DNA from: Apostichopus japonicus
Taxonomy: Eukaryota; Echinodermata; Holothuroidea; Aspidochirotida; Stichopodidae
NCBI RefSeq assembly: GCF_037975245.1
Contig: NC_092576.1
Coordinates: 33,706,611-33,770,610, forward strand
Direction of reading: 5' to 3'
DNA length: 64,000 nucleotides
Part shown: positions 22,221-37,300 of the stretch, one piece after another
Layout of the letters: the number at the start of each line of letters is the position of its first letter
Numbering within the stretch: the first letter of the stretch is position 1
Translations under genes and position numbers: made by a program
Notes under the pieces: model-generated
Database searches by the model: none
The model's input: only the letters and a program-made list of their open reading frames with translations
What the model was told of the DNA's origin: nothing

Positions 22221-25200
22221 GACCTAACATTATATGAGTACCAGTGTAGCTTGTGGGGTACAAAACTTAAATGTCATATATATACCTTAAAAACAATGCA
22301 ACTAAATGGCAGCCTAAAGTAGATGCCTTCATTGCTATGAGTAGCCAACAATATTTTTTACAGTGCTTGAAATACTGGATAATAAATATTAACTTGTTGA
22401 TTTTGTACTCTGGTCATGTTGTATGAGTGCCAGGATACCTTGTGGGGTACAGACAGTTAAATTACAATTTGTTGTACTGTACTCTGGTCATGTGGTATGA
22501 GTGCCAGGATACCTTGTGGGGTACAGACAGTTAAATTACAATTACAATATGTCTCTCAAGAACTTAATTAGAAATAAATCCATCTACCTAGCAACAATGC
22601 AAACTCTTCAATATAAATATATCTAATTGACAGCGATAATCTGTACAGAATAAAACTTATCAATCGCATTGTAGGACCTAACATTATATGAGTACCAGTG
22701 TAGCTTGTGGGGTACAAAACTTAAATGTCATATAAATATACCTTAAAAACAATGCAACTAATGACAGCCTAAAGTAGATGCCTTCATTGCTATGAGTAGC
22801 CAACAATATTTTTTACAGTGCTTGATATACTGGATAATAAATATTAACTTGTTGATACTGTACTCTGGTCATGTTGTATGAGTGCCAGGATACCTTGTGG
22901 GGTACAGACATTGAAATTAAATTACAATATGTCTCTCAAGAACTTAATAAGAACTAAATCCATCTACCTAGCAAACAATGGAAATTCTTCAATATAAATT
23001 CATCTAATTGACAGCGATAATCTATACAGAATAAAACTTATCATTCGCATTGCAGGACCTTATATTATATGAGTACCAGTGTAGCTTGTGAGGTACAAAA
23101 CTTAAATGTCATATAAATATACCTTAAAAATAATGCATCTAAATGGCAGCCTTAAGTAGATGCCTTCATTGCTATGAGTAGCCAACAATATTTTTGGCAG
23201 TGCTTTATAAACAGGATAATGAAAATTCACCTATTGATGCTGTATTCTGGTCATGTGGTATGAGTGCCAGGATACCTTGTGGGGTACAGACAGTTCAATT
23301 ACAATTACAATATGTCTCTCAAGAACTTAATTAGAACTAAATCCATCTACCTAGCAAACAATGCAAACTCTTCAATATAAATATATCTAATTGACAGCGA
23401 TAATCTGTACAGAATAAAACTTATCATTCGCATTGTAGGACCTAACATTATATGAGTACCAGTGTAGCTTGTGGGGTACAAAACTTAAATGTCATATAAA
23501 TATACCTTAAAAACAATGCAACTAAGTGGCAGCCTAAAGTATACGCCTTCATTGCTATGAGTAGCCAACAATATTTTTTACAGTGCTTGATATACTGGAT
23601 AATAAATATTAACTTGTTGATTTTGTACTCTGGTCATGTTGTATGAGTGCCAGGATACCTTGTGGGGTACAGACAGTTAAATTACAATTTGTCGTACTGT
23701 ACTCTGGTCATGTGGTATGAGTGCCAGGATACCTTGTGGGGTACAGACAGTTAAATTACAATTTGTCTTACTGTACTCTGGTCATGTGGTATGAGTACCA
23801 GGATACCTTGTGGGGTACAGACAGTTAAATTACAATTTGCTGTACTATACTCTGGTCATGTGGTATGAGTGCCAGGATACCTTGTGGGGTACAGACAGTT
23901 AAATTACAATTTGTCGTACTGTACTCTGGTCATGTGGTATGAGTGCTAGGATACCTTGTGGGGTACAGACAGTTCAATTACAATTTGTCTCTCAAGAACT
24001 TAATAAGAACTAAATCAATCTACCTAGCAAACAATGAAAATTCTTCAATATCAATTCAACTAATTGACAGCGATAATCTATACAAAAAAATACTTATCAT
24101 TCGCATTGTAGGACCTAACATTATATGAGTACCAGTGTAGCTTGTGGGGTACAAAACTTAAATGTCATATATATACCTTAAAAACAATGTAACTAAATGG
24201 CAGCCTAAAGTAGATGCCTTCATTGCTATGAGTAGCCAACAATATTTTTTACAGTGCTTGATATACTGGATAATAAATATTAACTTGTTGATTTTGTACT
24301 CTGGTCATGTTGTATGAGTGCCAGGATACCTTGTGGGGTACAGACAGTTAAATTACAATTTGTTGTACTGTACTCTGGTCATGTGGTATGAGTGCCCGGA
24401 TACCTTGTGGGGTACAGACAGTTAAATTACAATTTGTCGTACTGTTCTCTGGTCATGTGGTATGAGTACCAGGATACCTTGTGGGGTACAGACATTTAAA
24501 TTACAATTTGTTGTACTATACTCTGTTCATGTGGTATGAGTGCCAGGATACCTTGTGGGGTACAGACAGTTAAATTACAATTTGTCGTACTGTACTCTGG
24601 TCATGTGGTATGAGTGCTAGGATACCTTGTGGGGTACAGACAGTTAAATTACAATTTGTCTCTCAAGAACTTAATAAGAACTAAATCCATCTACCTAGCA
24701 AACAATGAAAATTCTTCAATATAAATTCATCTAATTGACAGCGATAATCTATACAAAAAAATACTTATCATTCGCATTGTAGGACCTAACATTATATGAG
24801 TACCAGTGTAGTTTGTGGGGTACAAAACTTAAATGTCATATATATACCTTAAAAACAATGCAACTAATGGCAGCCTAAAGTAGATGCCTTCATTGCTATG
24901 AGTAGCCAACAATATTTTTTACAGTGCTTGATATACTGGATAATAAATATTAACTTGTTGATTTTGTACTCTGGTCATGTTGTATGAGTGCCAGGATACC
25001 TTGTGGGGTACAGACATTGAAATTAAATTACAATATATCTCTCAAGAACTTAATTAGAACTAAATCCATCTACCTAGCAAACAATGGAAATTCTTCAATA
25101 TAAATTCATCTAATTGACAGCGATAATCTATACAAAAAAATACTTATCATTCGCATTGTAGGACCTAACATTATATGAGTACCAGTGTAGCTTGTGGGGT

Positions 25201-25416
25201 ACAAAACTTAAATGTCATATAAATATACCTTAAAAACAATGCAACTAAGTGGCAGCCTAAAGTATACGCCTTCATTGCTATGAGTAGCCAACAATATTTT
25301 TTACAGTGCTTGATATACTGGATAATAAATATTAACTTGTTGATTTTGTACTCTGGTCATGTTGTATGAGTGCCAGGATACCTTGTGGGGTACAGACAGT
25401 TAAATTACAATTTGTC

Positions 25417-25490
25417 GTACTGTACTCTGGTCATGTGGTATGAGTGCCAGGATACCTTGTGGGGTACAGACAGTTAAATTACAATTTGTC
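25417..25490 (+). repeat. 74-bp short monomer (example)
   Basis: A typical copy starts gtactgtactctggtcatg and ends aaattacaatttgtc; the next starts exactly 74 bases later at 25491. The short monomer corresponds to the end of one long monomer joined to itself at the tttgtc/gtactg boundary. Confidence 0.9.
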
Positions 25491-26719
25491 GTACTGTACT
25501 CTAGTAATGTGGTATGATTACCAGGATACCTTGTGGGGTACAGACATTTAAATTACAATTTGTTGTACTATACTCTGGTCATGTGGTATGAGTGCCAGGA
25601 TACCTTGTGGGGTACAGACAGTTATATTACAATTTGTCGTACTGTACTCTGGTCATGTGGTATGAGTGCTAGGATACCTTGTGGGGTACAGACAGTTAAA
25701 TTACAATTTGTCTCTCAAGAACTTAATAAGAACTAAATCCATCTACCTAGCAAACAATGAAAATTCTTCAATATAAATTCAACTAATTGACAGCGATAAT
25801 CTATACAAAAAAATACTTATCATTCGCATTGTAGGACCTAACATTATATGAGTACCAGTGTAGCTTGTGGGGTACAAAACTTAAATGTCATATAAATATA
25901 CCTTAAAAACAATGCAACTAATGGCAGCCTAAAGTAGATGCCTTCATTGCTATGAGTAGCCAATAATATTTTTTACAGTGCTTTATATGCTGAATAATAA
26001 CTATTAACTTGTTGATACTGTACTCTGGTCATGTTGTATGAGTGCCAGGATAACTTGTGGGGTACAGACATTGAAATTAAATTACAATATGTCTCTCAAG
26101 AACTTAATAAGAACTAAATCCATCTAACTAGCAAACAATGGAAATTCTTCAATATAAATTCATCTAATTGACAGCGATAATCTATACAAAAAAATACTTA
26201 TCATTCGCATTGTAGGACCTAACATTATATGAGTACCAGTGTAGCTTGTGGGGTACAAAACTTAAATGTCATATAAATATACCTTAAAAACAATGCAACT
26301 AATGGCAGCCTAAAGTAGATGCCTTCATTGCTATGAGTAGCCAACAATATTTTTTACAGTGCTTGATATACTGGATAATAAATATTAACTTGTTGATTTT
26401 GTACTCTGGTCATGTTGTATGAGTGCCAGGATACCTTGTGGGGTACAGACAGTTAAATTACAATTTGTCGTACTGTACTCTGGTCATGTGGTATGAGTGC
26501 CAGGATACCTTGTGGGGTACAGACAGTTAAATTACAATTTGTCTTACTGTACTCTGGTCATGTGGTATGAGTACCAGGATACCTTGTGGGGTACAGACAG
26601 TTAAATTACAATTTGCTGTACTATACTCTGGTCATGTGGTATGAGTGCCAGGATACCTTGTGGGGTACAGACAGTTAAATTACAATTTGTCGTACTGTAC
26701 TCTGGTCATGTGGTATGAG

Positions 26720-29700
26720 TGCTAGGATACCTTGTGGGGTACAGACAGTTCAATTACAATTTGTCTCTCAAGAACTTAATAAGAACTAAATCAATCTACC
26801 TAGCAAACAATGAAAATTCTTCAATATCAATTCAACTAATTGACAGCGATAATCTATACAAAAAAATACTTATCATTCGCATTGTAGGACCTAACATTAT
26901 TTGAGTACCAGTGTAGCTTGTGGGGTACAAAACTTAAATGTCATATATATACCTTACAAACAATGTAACTAAATGGCAGCCTAAAGTAGATGCCTTCATT
27001 GCTATGAGTAGCCAACAATATTTTTTACAGTGCTTGATATACTGGATAATAAATATTAACTTGTTGATTTTGTACTCTGGTCATGTTGTATGAGTGCCAG
27101 GATACCTTGTGGGGTACAGACATTGAAATTAAATTACAATATGTCTCTCAAGAACTTAATAAGAACTAAATCCATCTACCTAGCAAACAATGGAAATTCT
27201 TCAATATAAATTCATCTAATTGACAGCGATAATCTATACAAAAAAATACTTATCATTCGCATTGTAGGACCTAACATTATATGAGTACCAGTGTAGCTTG
27301 TGGGGTACAAAACTTAAATGCCATATAAATATACCTTAAAAACAATGCAACTAAATGGCAGCCTAAAGTAGATGCCTTCATTGCTATGAGTAGCCAACAA
27401 TATTTTTTACAGTGCTTGATATACTGGATAATAAATATTAACTTGTTGATTTTGTACTCTGGTCATGTTGTATGAGTGCCAGGATACCTTGTGGGGTACA
27501 GACAGTTAAATTACAATTTGTCGTACTGTACTCTGGTCATGTGGTATGAGTGCCAGGATACCTTGTGGGGTACAGACAGTTAAATTACAATTTGTCTTAC
27601 TGTACTCTGGTCATGTGGTATGAGTACCAGGATACCTTGTGGGGTACAGACAGTTAAATTACAATTTGTTGTACTATACTCTGGTCATGTGGTATGAGTG
27701 CCAGGATACCTTGTGGGGTACAGACAGTTAAATTACAATTTGTCGTACTGTACTCTGGTCATGTGGTATGAGTGCTAGGATACCTTGTGGGGTACAGACA
27801 GTTCAATTACAATTTGTCTCTCAAGAACTTAATAAGAACTAAATCCATCTACCTAGCAAACAATGAAAATTCTTCAATATAAATTCAACTAATTGACAGC
27901 GATAATCTATACAAAAAAATACTTATCATTCGCATTGTAGGACCTAACATTATATGAGTACCAGTGTAGCTTTTGGGGTACAAAACTTAAATGTCATATA
28001 TATACCTTAAAAACAATGCAACTAAATGGCAGCCTAAAGTAGATGCCTTCATTGCTATGAGTAGCCAACAATATTTTTTACAGTGCTTGATATACTGGAT
28101 AATAAATATTAACTTGTTGATACTGTACTCTGGTCATGTTGTACGAGTGCCAGGATACCTTGTGGGGTACAGATATTGAAATTAATTACAATATGTCTCT
28201 CAAGAACTTAATAAGAACTAAATCCATCTACCTAGCAAACAATGGAAATTCTTCAATATAAATTCATCTAATTGACAGCGATAATCTGTACAAAAAAATA
28301 CTTATCATTCGCATTGTAGGACCTAACATTATATGAGTACCAGTGTAGCTTGTGGGGTACAAAACTTAAATGCCATATAAATATACCTTAAAAACAATGC
28401 AACTAAATGGCAGCCTAAAGTAGATGCCTTCATTGCTATGAGTAGCCAACAATATTTTTTACAGTGCTTGATATACTGGATAATAAATATTAACTTGTTG
28501 ATTTTGTACTCTGGTTATGTTGTATGAGTGCCAGGATACCTTGTGGGGTACAGACAGTTGAATTACAATTTGTCGTACTGTACTCTGGTCATGTGGTATG
28601 AGTGCCAGGATACCTTGTGGGGTACAGACAGTTAAATTACAATTTGTCTTACTGTACTCTGGTCATGTGGTATGAGTACCAGGATACCTTGTGGGGTACA
28701 GACAGTTAAATTACAATTTGCTGTACTATACTCTGGTCATGTGGTATGAGTGCCAGGATACCTTGTGGGGTACAGACAGTTAAATTACAATTTGTCGTAC
28801 TGTACTCTGGTCATGTGGTATGAGTGCTAGGATACCTTGTGGGGTACAGACAGTTCAATTACAATTTGTCTCTCAAGAACTTAATAAGAACTAAATCAAT
28901 CTACCTAGCAAACAATGAAAATTCTTCAATATCAATTCAACTAATTGACAGCGATAATCTATACAAAAAAATACTTATCATTCGCATTGTAGGACCTAAC
29001 ATTATATGAGTACCAGTGTAGCTTGTGGGGTACAAAACTTAAATGTCATATATATACCTTACAAACAATGTAACTAAATGGCAGCCTAAAGTAGATGCCT
29101 TCATTGCTATGAGTAGCCAACAATATTTTTTACAGTGCTTGATATACTGGATAATAAATATTAACTTGTTGATTTTGTACTCTGGTCATGTTGTATGAGT
29201 GCCAGGATACCTTGTGGGGTACAGACATTGAAATTAAATTACAATATGTCTCTCAAGAACTTAATAAGAACTAAATCCATCTACCTAGCAAACAATGGAA
29301 ATTCTTCAATATAAATTCATCTAATTGACAGCGATAATCTATACAAAAAAATACTTATCATTCGCATTGTAGGACCTAACATTATATGAGTACCAGTGTA
29401 GCTTGTGGGGTACAAAACTTAAATGCCATATAAATATACCTTAAAAACAATGCAACTAAATGGCAGCCTAAAGTAGATGCCTTCATTGCTATGAGTAGCC
29501 AACAATATTTTTTACAGTGCTTGATATACTGGATAATAAATATTAACTTGTTGATTTTGTACTCTGGTCATGTTGTATGAGTGCCAGGATACCTTGTGGG
29601 GTACAGACAGTTAAATTACAATTTGTCGTACTGTACTCTGGTCATGTGGTATGAGTGCCAGGATACCTTGTGGGGTACAGACAGTTAAATTACAATTTGT

Positions 29701-30929
29701 CTTACTGTACTCTGGTCATGTGGTATGAGTACCAGGATACCTTGTGGGGTACAGACAGTTAAATTACAATTTGTTGTACTATACTCTGGTCATGTGGTAT
29801 GAGTGCCAGGATACCTTGTGGGGTACAGACAGTTAAATTACAATTTGTCGTACTGTACTCTGGTCATGTGGTATGAGTGCTAGGATACCTTGTGGGGTAC
29901 AGACAGTTCAATTACAATTTGTCTCTCAAGAACTTAATAAGAACTAAATCCATCTACCTAGCAAACAATGAAAATTCTTCAATATAAATTCAACTAATTG
30001 ACAGCGATAATCTATACAAAAAAATACTTATCATTCGCATTGTAGGACCTAACATTATATGAGTACCAGTGTAGCTTTTGGGGTACAAAACTTAAATGTC
30101 ATATATATACCTTAAAAACAATGCAACTAAATGGCAGCCTAAAGTAGATGCCTTCATTGCTATGAGTAGCCAACAATATTTTTTACAGTGCTTGATATAC
30201 TGGATAATAAATATTAACTTGTTGATACTGTACTCTGGTCATGTTGTACGAGTGCCAGGATACCTTGTGGGGTACAGATATTGAAATTAATTACAATATG
30301 TCTCTCAAGAACTTAATAAGAACTAAATCCATCTACCTAGCAAACAATGGAAATTCTTCAATATAAATTCATCTAATTGACAGCGATAATCTATACAAAA
30401 AAATACTTATCATTCGCATTGTAGGACCTAACATTATATGAGTACCAGTGTAGCTTGTGGGGTACAAAACTTAAATGCCATATAAATATACCTTAAAAAC
30501 AATGCAACTAAATGGCAGCCTAAAGTAGATGCCTTCATTGCTATGAGTAGCCAACAATATTTTTTACAGTGCTTGATATACTGGATAATAAATATTAACT
30601 TGTTGATTTTGTACTCTGGTTATGTTGTATGAGTGCCAGGATACCTTGTGGGGTACAGACAGTTGAATTACAATTTGTCGTACTGTACTCTGGTCATGTG
30701 GTATGAGTGCCAGGATACCTTGTGGGGTACAGACAGTTAAATTACAATTTGTCTTACTGTACTCTGGTCATGTGGTATGAGTACCAGGATACCTTGTGGG
30801 GTACAGACATTTAAATTACAATTTGTTGTACTATACTCTGGTCATGTGGTATGAGTGCCAGGATACCTTGTGGGGTACAGACAGTTAAATTACAATTTGT
30901 CGTACTGTACTATGGTCATGTGGTATGAG
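26720..30929 (+). repeat. Two copies of a 2105-bp super-repeat
   Basis: The same 61-codon frame starts at 26719 and 28824 and another 62-codon frame at 27991 and 30096, both spaced 2105 bp. Each super-repeat holds two 1.05-kb units (gtgctagg words at 26720, 27771 and 28825) that differ by small diagnostic changes. Confidence 0.85.
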
Positions 30930-32099
30930 TGCTAGGATACCTTGTGGGGTACAGACAGTTAAATTACAATTTGTCTCTCAAGAACTTAATAAGAACTAAA
31001 TCAATCTACCTAGCAAACAATGAAAATTCTTCAATATAAATTCAACTAATTGACAGTGATAATCTATACAAAAAAATACTTATCATTCGCATTGTAGGAC
31101 CTAACATTATATGAGTACCAGTGTAGCTTGTGGGGTACAAAACTTAAATGTCATATATATACCTTAAAAACAATGCAACTAAATGGCAGCCTAAACTAGA
31201 TGCCTTCATTGCTATGAGTAGCCAACAATATTTTTTACAGTGCTTGATATACTGGATAATAAATATTAACTTGTTGATTTTGTACTCTGGTCATGTTGTA
31301 TGAGTGCCAGGATACCTTGTGGGGTACAGACAGTTAAATTACAATTTGTTGTACTGTACTCTGGTCATGTGGTATGAGTGCCAGGATACCTTGTGGGGTA
31401 CAGACAGTTAAATTACAATTTGTCGTACTGTACTCTGGTCATGTGGTATGAGTACCAGGATACCTTGTGGGGTACAGACATTTAAATTACAATTTGTTGT
31501 ACTATACTCTGTTCATGTGGTATGAGTGCCAGGATACCTTGTGGGGTACAGACAGTTAAATTACAATTTGTCGTACTGTACTCTGGTCATGTGGTATGAG
31601 TGCTAGGATACCTTGTGGGGTACAGACAGTTAAATTACAATTTGTCTCTCAAGAACTTAATAAGAACTAAATCCATCTACCTAGCAAACAATGAAAATTC
31701 TTCAATATAAATTCAACTAATTGACAGCGATAATCTGTACAAAAAAATACTTATCATTCGCATTGTAGGACCTAACATTATATGAGTACCAGTGTAGCTT
31801 GTGGGGTACAAAACTTAAATGTCATATATATACCTTAAAAACAATGCAACTAATGGCAGCCTAAAGTAGATGCCTTCATTGCTATGAGTAGCCAACAATA
31901 TTTTTTACAGTGCTTGATATACTGGATAATAAATATTAACTTGTTGATTTTGTACTCTGGTCATGTTGTATGAGTGCCAGGATACCTTGTGGGGTACAGA
32001 CATTGAAATTAAATTACAATATGTCTCTCAAGAACTTAATAAGAACTAAATCCATCTACCTAGCAAACAATGGAAATTCTTCAATATAAATTCATCTAA

Positions 32100-34300
32100 T
32101 TGACAGCGATAATCTATACAAAAAAATACTTATCATTCGCATTGTAGGACCTAACATTACAGTATATGAGTACCAGTGTAGCTTTTGGGGTACAAAACTT
32201 AAATGTCATATAAATATACCTTAAAAACAATGCAACTAAATGGCAGCCTAAAGTAGATGCCTTCATTGCTATGAGCAGCCAACAATAGTTTTTACAGTGC
32301 TTGATATACTGGATAATGAATATTAACTTGTTGATTTTGTACTCTGGTCATGTTGTATGAGTGCCAGGATACCTTGTGGGGTACAGACAGTTAAATTACA
32401 ATTTGTCGTACTGTACTCTGGTCATGTGGTATGAGTGCCAGGATACCTTGTGGGGTACAGACACTTAAGTTACAATTTGTCGTACTGTACTCTGGTCATG
32501 TGGTATGAGTGCCAGGATACCTTGTGGGGTACAGACAGTTAAATTACAATTTGTCTCTCAAGAACTTAATAAGAACTAAATCCATCTAGCTAGCAAACAA
32601 TGCAAACTCTTCAATATAAATATATCTAATTGACAGCGATAATCTGTACAGAATAAAACTTATCATTCGCATTGTAGGACCTAACATTATATGAGTACCA
32701 GTGTAGCTTGTGGGGTACAAAACTTAAATGTCATATAAATATACCTTTAAAACAATGCAACTAATGGCAGCCTAAAGTAGATGCCTTCATTGCTATGAGT
32801 AGCCAACAATATTTTTTACAGTGCTTGATATACTGGATAATAAATATTAACTTGTTGATACTGTACTCTGGTCATGTTGTATGAGTGCCAGGATACCTTG
32901 TGGGATACAGACATTGAAATTAAATTACAATATGTCTCTCAAGAACTTAATAAGAACTAAATCCATCTACCTAGCAAACAATGGAAATTCTTCAATATAA
33001 ATTCATCTAAGTGACAGCGATAATCTATACAAAAAAATACTTATCATTCGCATTGTAGGACCTAACATTACAGTATATGAGTACCAGTGTAGCTTTTGGG
33101 GTACAAAACTTAAATGTCATATAAATATACCTTAAAAACAATGCAACTAAATGGCAGCCTAAAGTAGATGCCTTCATTGCTATGAGCAGCCAACAATAGT
33201 TTTTACAGTGCTTGATATACTGGATAATGAATATTAACTTGTTGATTTTGTACTCTGGTCATGTTGTATGAGTGCCAGGATACCTTGTGGGGTACAGACA
33301 GTTAAATTACAATTTGTCATACTGTACTCTGGTCATGTGGTATGAGTGCCAGGATACCTTGTGGGGTACAGACAGTTAAATTACAATTTGTTGTACTATA
33401 CTCTGGTCATGTGGTATGAGTGCCAGGATACCTTGTGGGATACAGACAGTTAAATTACAATTTGTTGTACTATACTCTGGTCATGTGGTATGAGTGCCAG
33501 GATACCTTGTGGGGTACAGACACTTAAATTACAATTTGTCGTACTGTACTCTGGTCATGTGGTATGAGTGCCAGGATACCTTGTGGGGTACAGACAGTTA
33601 AATTACAATTTGTCTCTCAAGAACTTAATAAGAACTAAATCCATCTACCTAGCAAACAATGCAAACTCTTCAATATAAATATATCTAATTGACAGCGATA
33701 ATCTGTACAGAATAAAAATTATCATTCGCATTGTAGGACCTAACATTATATGAGTACCAGTGTAGCTTGTGGGGTACAAAACTTAAATGTCATATAAATA
33801 TACCTTTAAAACAATGCAACTAATGGCAGCCTTAAGTAGATGCCTTCATTGCTATGAGTAGCCAACAATATTTTTTACAGTGCTTGATATACTGGATAAT
33901 AAATATTAACTTGTTGATACTGTACTCTGGTCATGTTGTATGAGTGCCAGGATACCTTGTGGGATACAGACATTGAAATTAAATTACAATATGTCTCTCA
34001 AGAACTTAATAAGAACTAAATCCATCTACCTAGCAAACAATGGAAATTCTTCAATATAAATTCATCTAAGTGACAGCGATAATCTATACAAAAAAATACT
34101 TATCATTCGCATTGTAGGACCTAACATTACAGTATATGAGTACCAGTGTAGCTTTTGGGGTACAAAACTTAAATGTCATATAAATATACCTTAAAAACAA
34201 TGCAACTAAATGGCAGCCTAAAGTAGATGCCTTCATTGCTATGAGCAGCCAACAATAGTTTTTACAGTGCTTGATATTGGTAATGAATATTAACTTGTTG
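32100..34300 (+). repeat. Local duplication cluster, spacing 911 and 1059 bp
   Basis: A marker insertion (acattacagtatatgag instead of acattatatgag) recurs at about 32156, 33067 and 34126. The spacing difference of 148 bp equals two 74-bp monomers, showing that unit size changes in steps of the short monomer. Confidence 0.8.
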
Positions 34301-37300
34301 ATTTTGTACTCTGGTCATGTTGTATGAGTGCCAGGATACCTTGTGGGGTACAGACAGTTAAATTACAATTTGTCATACTGTACTCTGGTCATGTGGTATG
34401 AGTGCCAGGATACCTTGTGGGGTACAGACAGTTAAATTACAATTTGTCGTACTGTACTCTGGTCATGTGGTATGAGTGCTAGGATACCTTGTGGGGTACA
34501 GACAGTTCAATTACAATTTGTCTCTCAAGAACTTAATAAGAACTAAATCCATCTACCTAGCAAACAATGAAAATTCTTCAATATAAATTCATCTAATTGA
34601 CAGCGATAATCTATACAAAAAAATACTTATCATTCGCATTGTAGGACCTAACATTATATGAGTACCAGTGTAGCTTGTGGGGTACAAAACTTAAATGTCA
34701 TATATATACCTTAAAAACAATGCAACTAATGGCAGCCTAAAGTAGATGCCTTCATTGCTATGAGTAGCCAACAATATTTTTTACAGTGCTTGATATACTG
34801 GATAATAAATATTAACTTGTTGATACTGTACTCTGGTCATGTTGTATGAGTGCCAGGATACCTTGTGGGGTACAGACATTGAAACTAAATTACAATATGT
34901 CTCTCAAGAACTTAATTAGAACTAAATCCATCTACCTAGCAAACAATGGAAATTCTTCAATATAAATTCATCTAATTGACAGCGATAATCTATACAAAAA
35001 AATACTTATCATTCGCATTGTAGGACCTAACATTATATGAGTACCAGTGTAGCTTGTGGGGTACAAAACTTAAATGCCATATAAATATACCTTAAAAACA
35101 ATGCAACTAAATGGCAGCCTAAAGTAGATGCCTTCATTGCTATGAGTAGCCAACAATATTTTTTACAGTGCTTGATATACTGGATAATAAATATTAACTT
35201 GTTGATTTTGTACTCTGGTCATGTTGTATGAGTGCCAGGATACCTTGTGGGGTACAGACAGTTAAATTACAATTTGTCGTACTGTACTCTGGTCATGTGG
35301 TATGAGTGCCAGGATACCTTGTGGGGTACAGACAGTTAAATTACAATTTGTCTTACTGTACTCTGGTCATGTGGTATGAGTACCAGGATACCTTGTGGGG
35401 TACAGACAGTTAAATTACAATTTGTTGTACTATACTCTGGTCATGTGGTATGAGTGCCAGGATACCTTGTGGGGTACAGACAGTTAAATTACAATTTGTC
35501 GTACTGTACTCTGGTCATGTGGTATGAGTGCTAGGATACCTTGTGGGGTACAGACAGTTCAATTACAATTTGTCTCTCAAGAACTTAATAAGAACTAAAT
35601 CCATCTACCCAGCAAACAATGAAAATTCTTCAATATAAATTCAACTAATTGACAGCGATAATCTATACAAAAAAATACTTATCATTCGCATTGTAGGACC
35701 TAACATTATATGAGTACCAGTGTAGCTTGTGGGGTACAAAACTTAAATGTCATATATATACCTTAAAAACAATGCAACTAAATGGCAGCCTAAAGTAGAT
35801 GCCTTCATTGCTATGAGTAGCCAACAATATTTTTTACAGTGCTTGAAATACTGGATAATAAATATGAACTTGTTGATTTTGTACTCTGGTCATGTTGTAT
35901 GAGTGCCAGGATACCTTGTGGGGTACAGACAGTTAAATTACAATTTGTTGTACTGTACTCTGGTCATGTGGTATGAGTGCCAGGATACCTTGTGGGGTAC
36001 AGACAGTTAAATTACAATTTGTCGTACTGTACTCTGGTCATGTGGTATGAGTACCAGGATACCTTGTGGGGTACAGACATTTAAATTACAATTTGTTGTA
36101 CTATACTCTGGTCATGTGGTATGAGTGCCAGGACACCTTGTGGGGTACAGACAGTTAAATTACAATTTGTCGTACTGTACTCTGGTCATGTGGTATGAGT
36201 GCTAGGATACCTTGTGGGGTACAGACAGTTAAATTACAATTTGTCTCTCAAGAACTTAATAAGAACTAAATCAATCTACCTAGCAAACAATGAAAATTCT
36301 TCAATATAAATTCAACTAATTGACAGTGATAATCTATACAAAAAAATACTTATCATTCGCATTGTAGGACCTAACATTATATGAGTACCAGTGTAGCTTG
36401 TGGGGTACAAAACTTAAATGTCATATATATACCTTAAAAACAATGCAACTAAATGGCAGCCTAAAGTAGATGCCTTCATTGCTATGAGTAGCCAACAATA
36501 TTTTTTACAGTGCTTGAAATACTGGATAATAAATATTAACTTGTTGATTTTGTACTCTGGTCATGTTGTATGAGTGCCAGGATACCTTGTGGGGTACAGA
36601 CAGTTAAATTACAATTTGTTGTACTGTACTCTGGTCATGTGGTATGAGTGCCAGGATACCTTGTGGGGTACAGACAGTTAAATTACAATTTGTCGTACTG
36701 TACTCTGGTCATGTGGTATGAGTACCAGGATACCTTGTGGGGTACAGACATTTAAATTACAATTTGTTGTACTATACTCTGTTCATGTGGTATGAGTGCC
36801 AGGATACCTTGTGGGGTACAGACAGTTAAATTACAATTTGTCGTACTGTACTCTGGTCATGTGGTATGAGTGCTAGGATACCTTGTGGGGTACAGACAGT
36901 TAAATTACAATTTGTCTCTCAAGAACTTAATAAGAACTAAATCCATCTACCTAGCAAACAATGAAAATTCTTCAATATAAATTCAACTAATTGACAGCGA
37001 TAATCTGTACAAAAAAATACTTATCATTCGCATTGTAGGACCTAACATTATATGAGTACCAGTGTAGCTTGTGGTGTACAAAACTTAAATGTCATATATA
37101 TACCTTAAAAACAATGCAACTAATGGCAGCCTAAAGTAGATGCCTTCATTGCTATGAGTAGCCAACAATATTTTTTACAGTGCTTGATATACTGGATAAT
37201 AAATATTAACTTGTTGATTTTGTACTCTGGTCATGTTGTATGAGTGCCAGGATACCTTGTGGGGTACAGACATAGAAATTAAATTACAATATGTCTCTCA

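Noticed and set aside
26719-28179. Repeated 61- and 62-codon frames in the large satellite (also 23943, 28824, 30096)
   Set aside because: Identical proteins recur at the spacing of the super-repeat and are broken in neighbouring units; they are by-products of the repeat.
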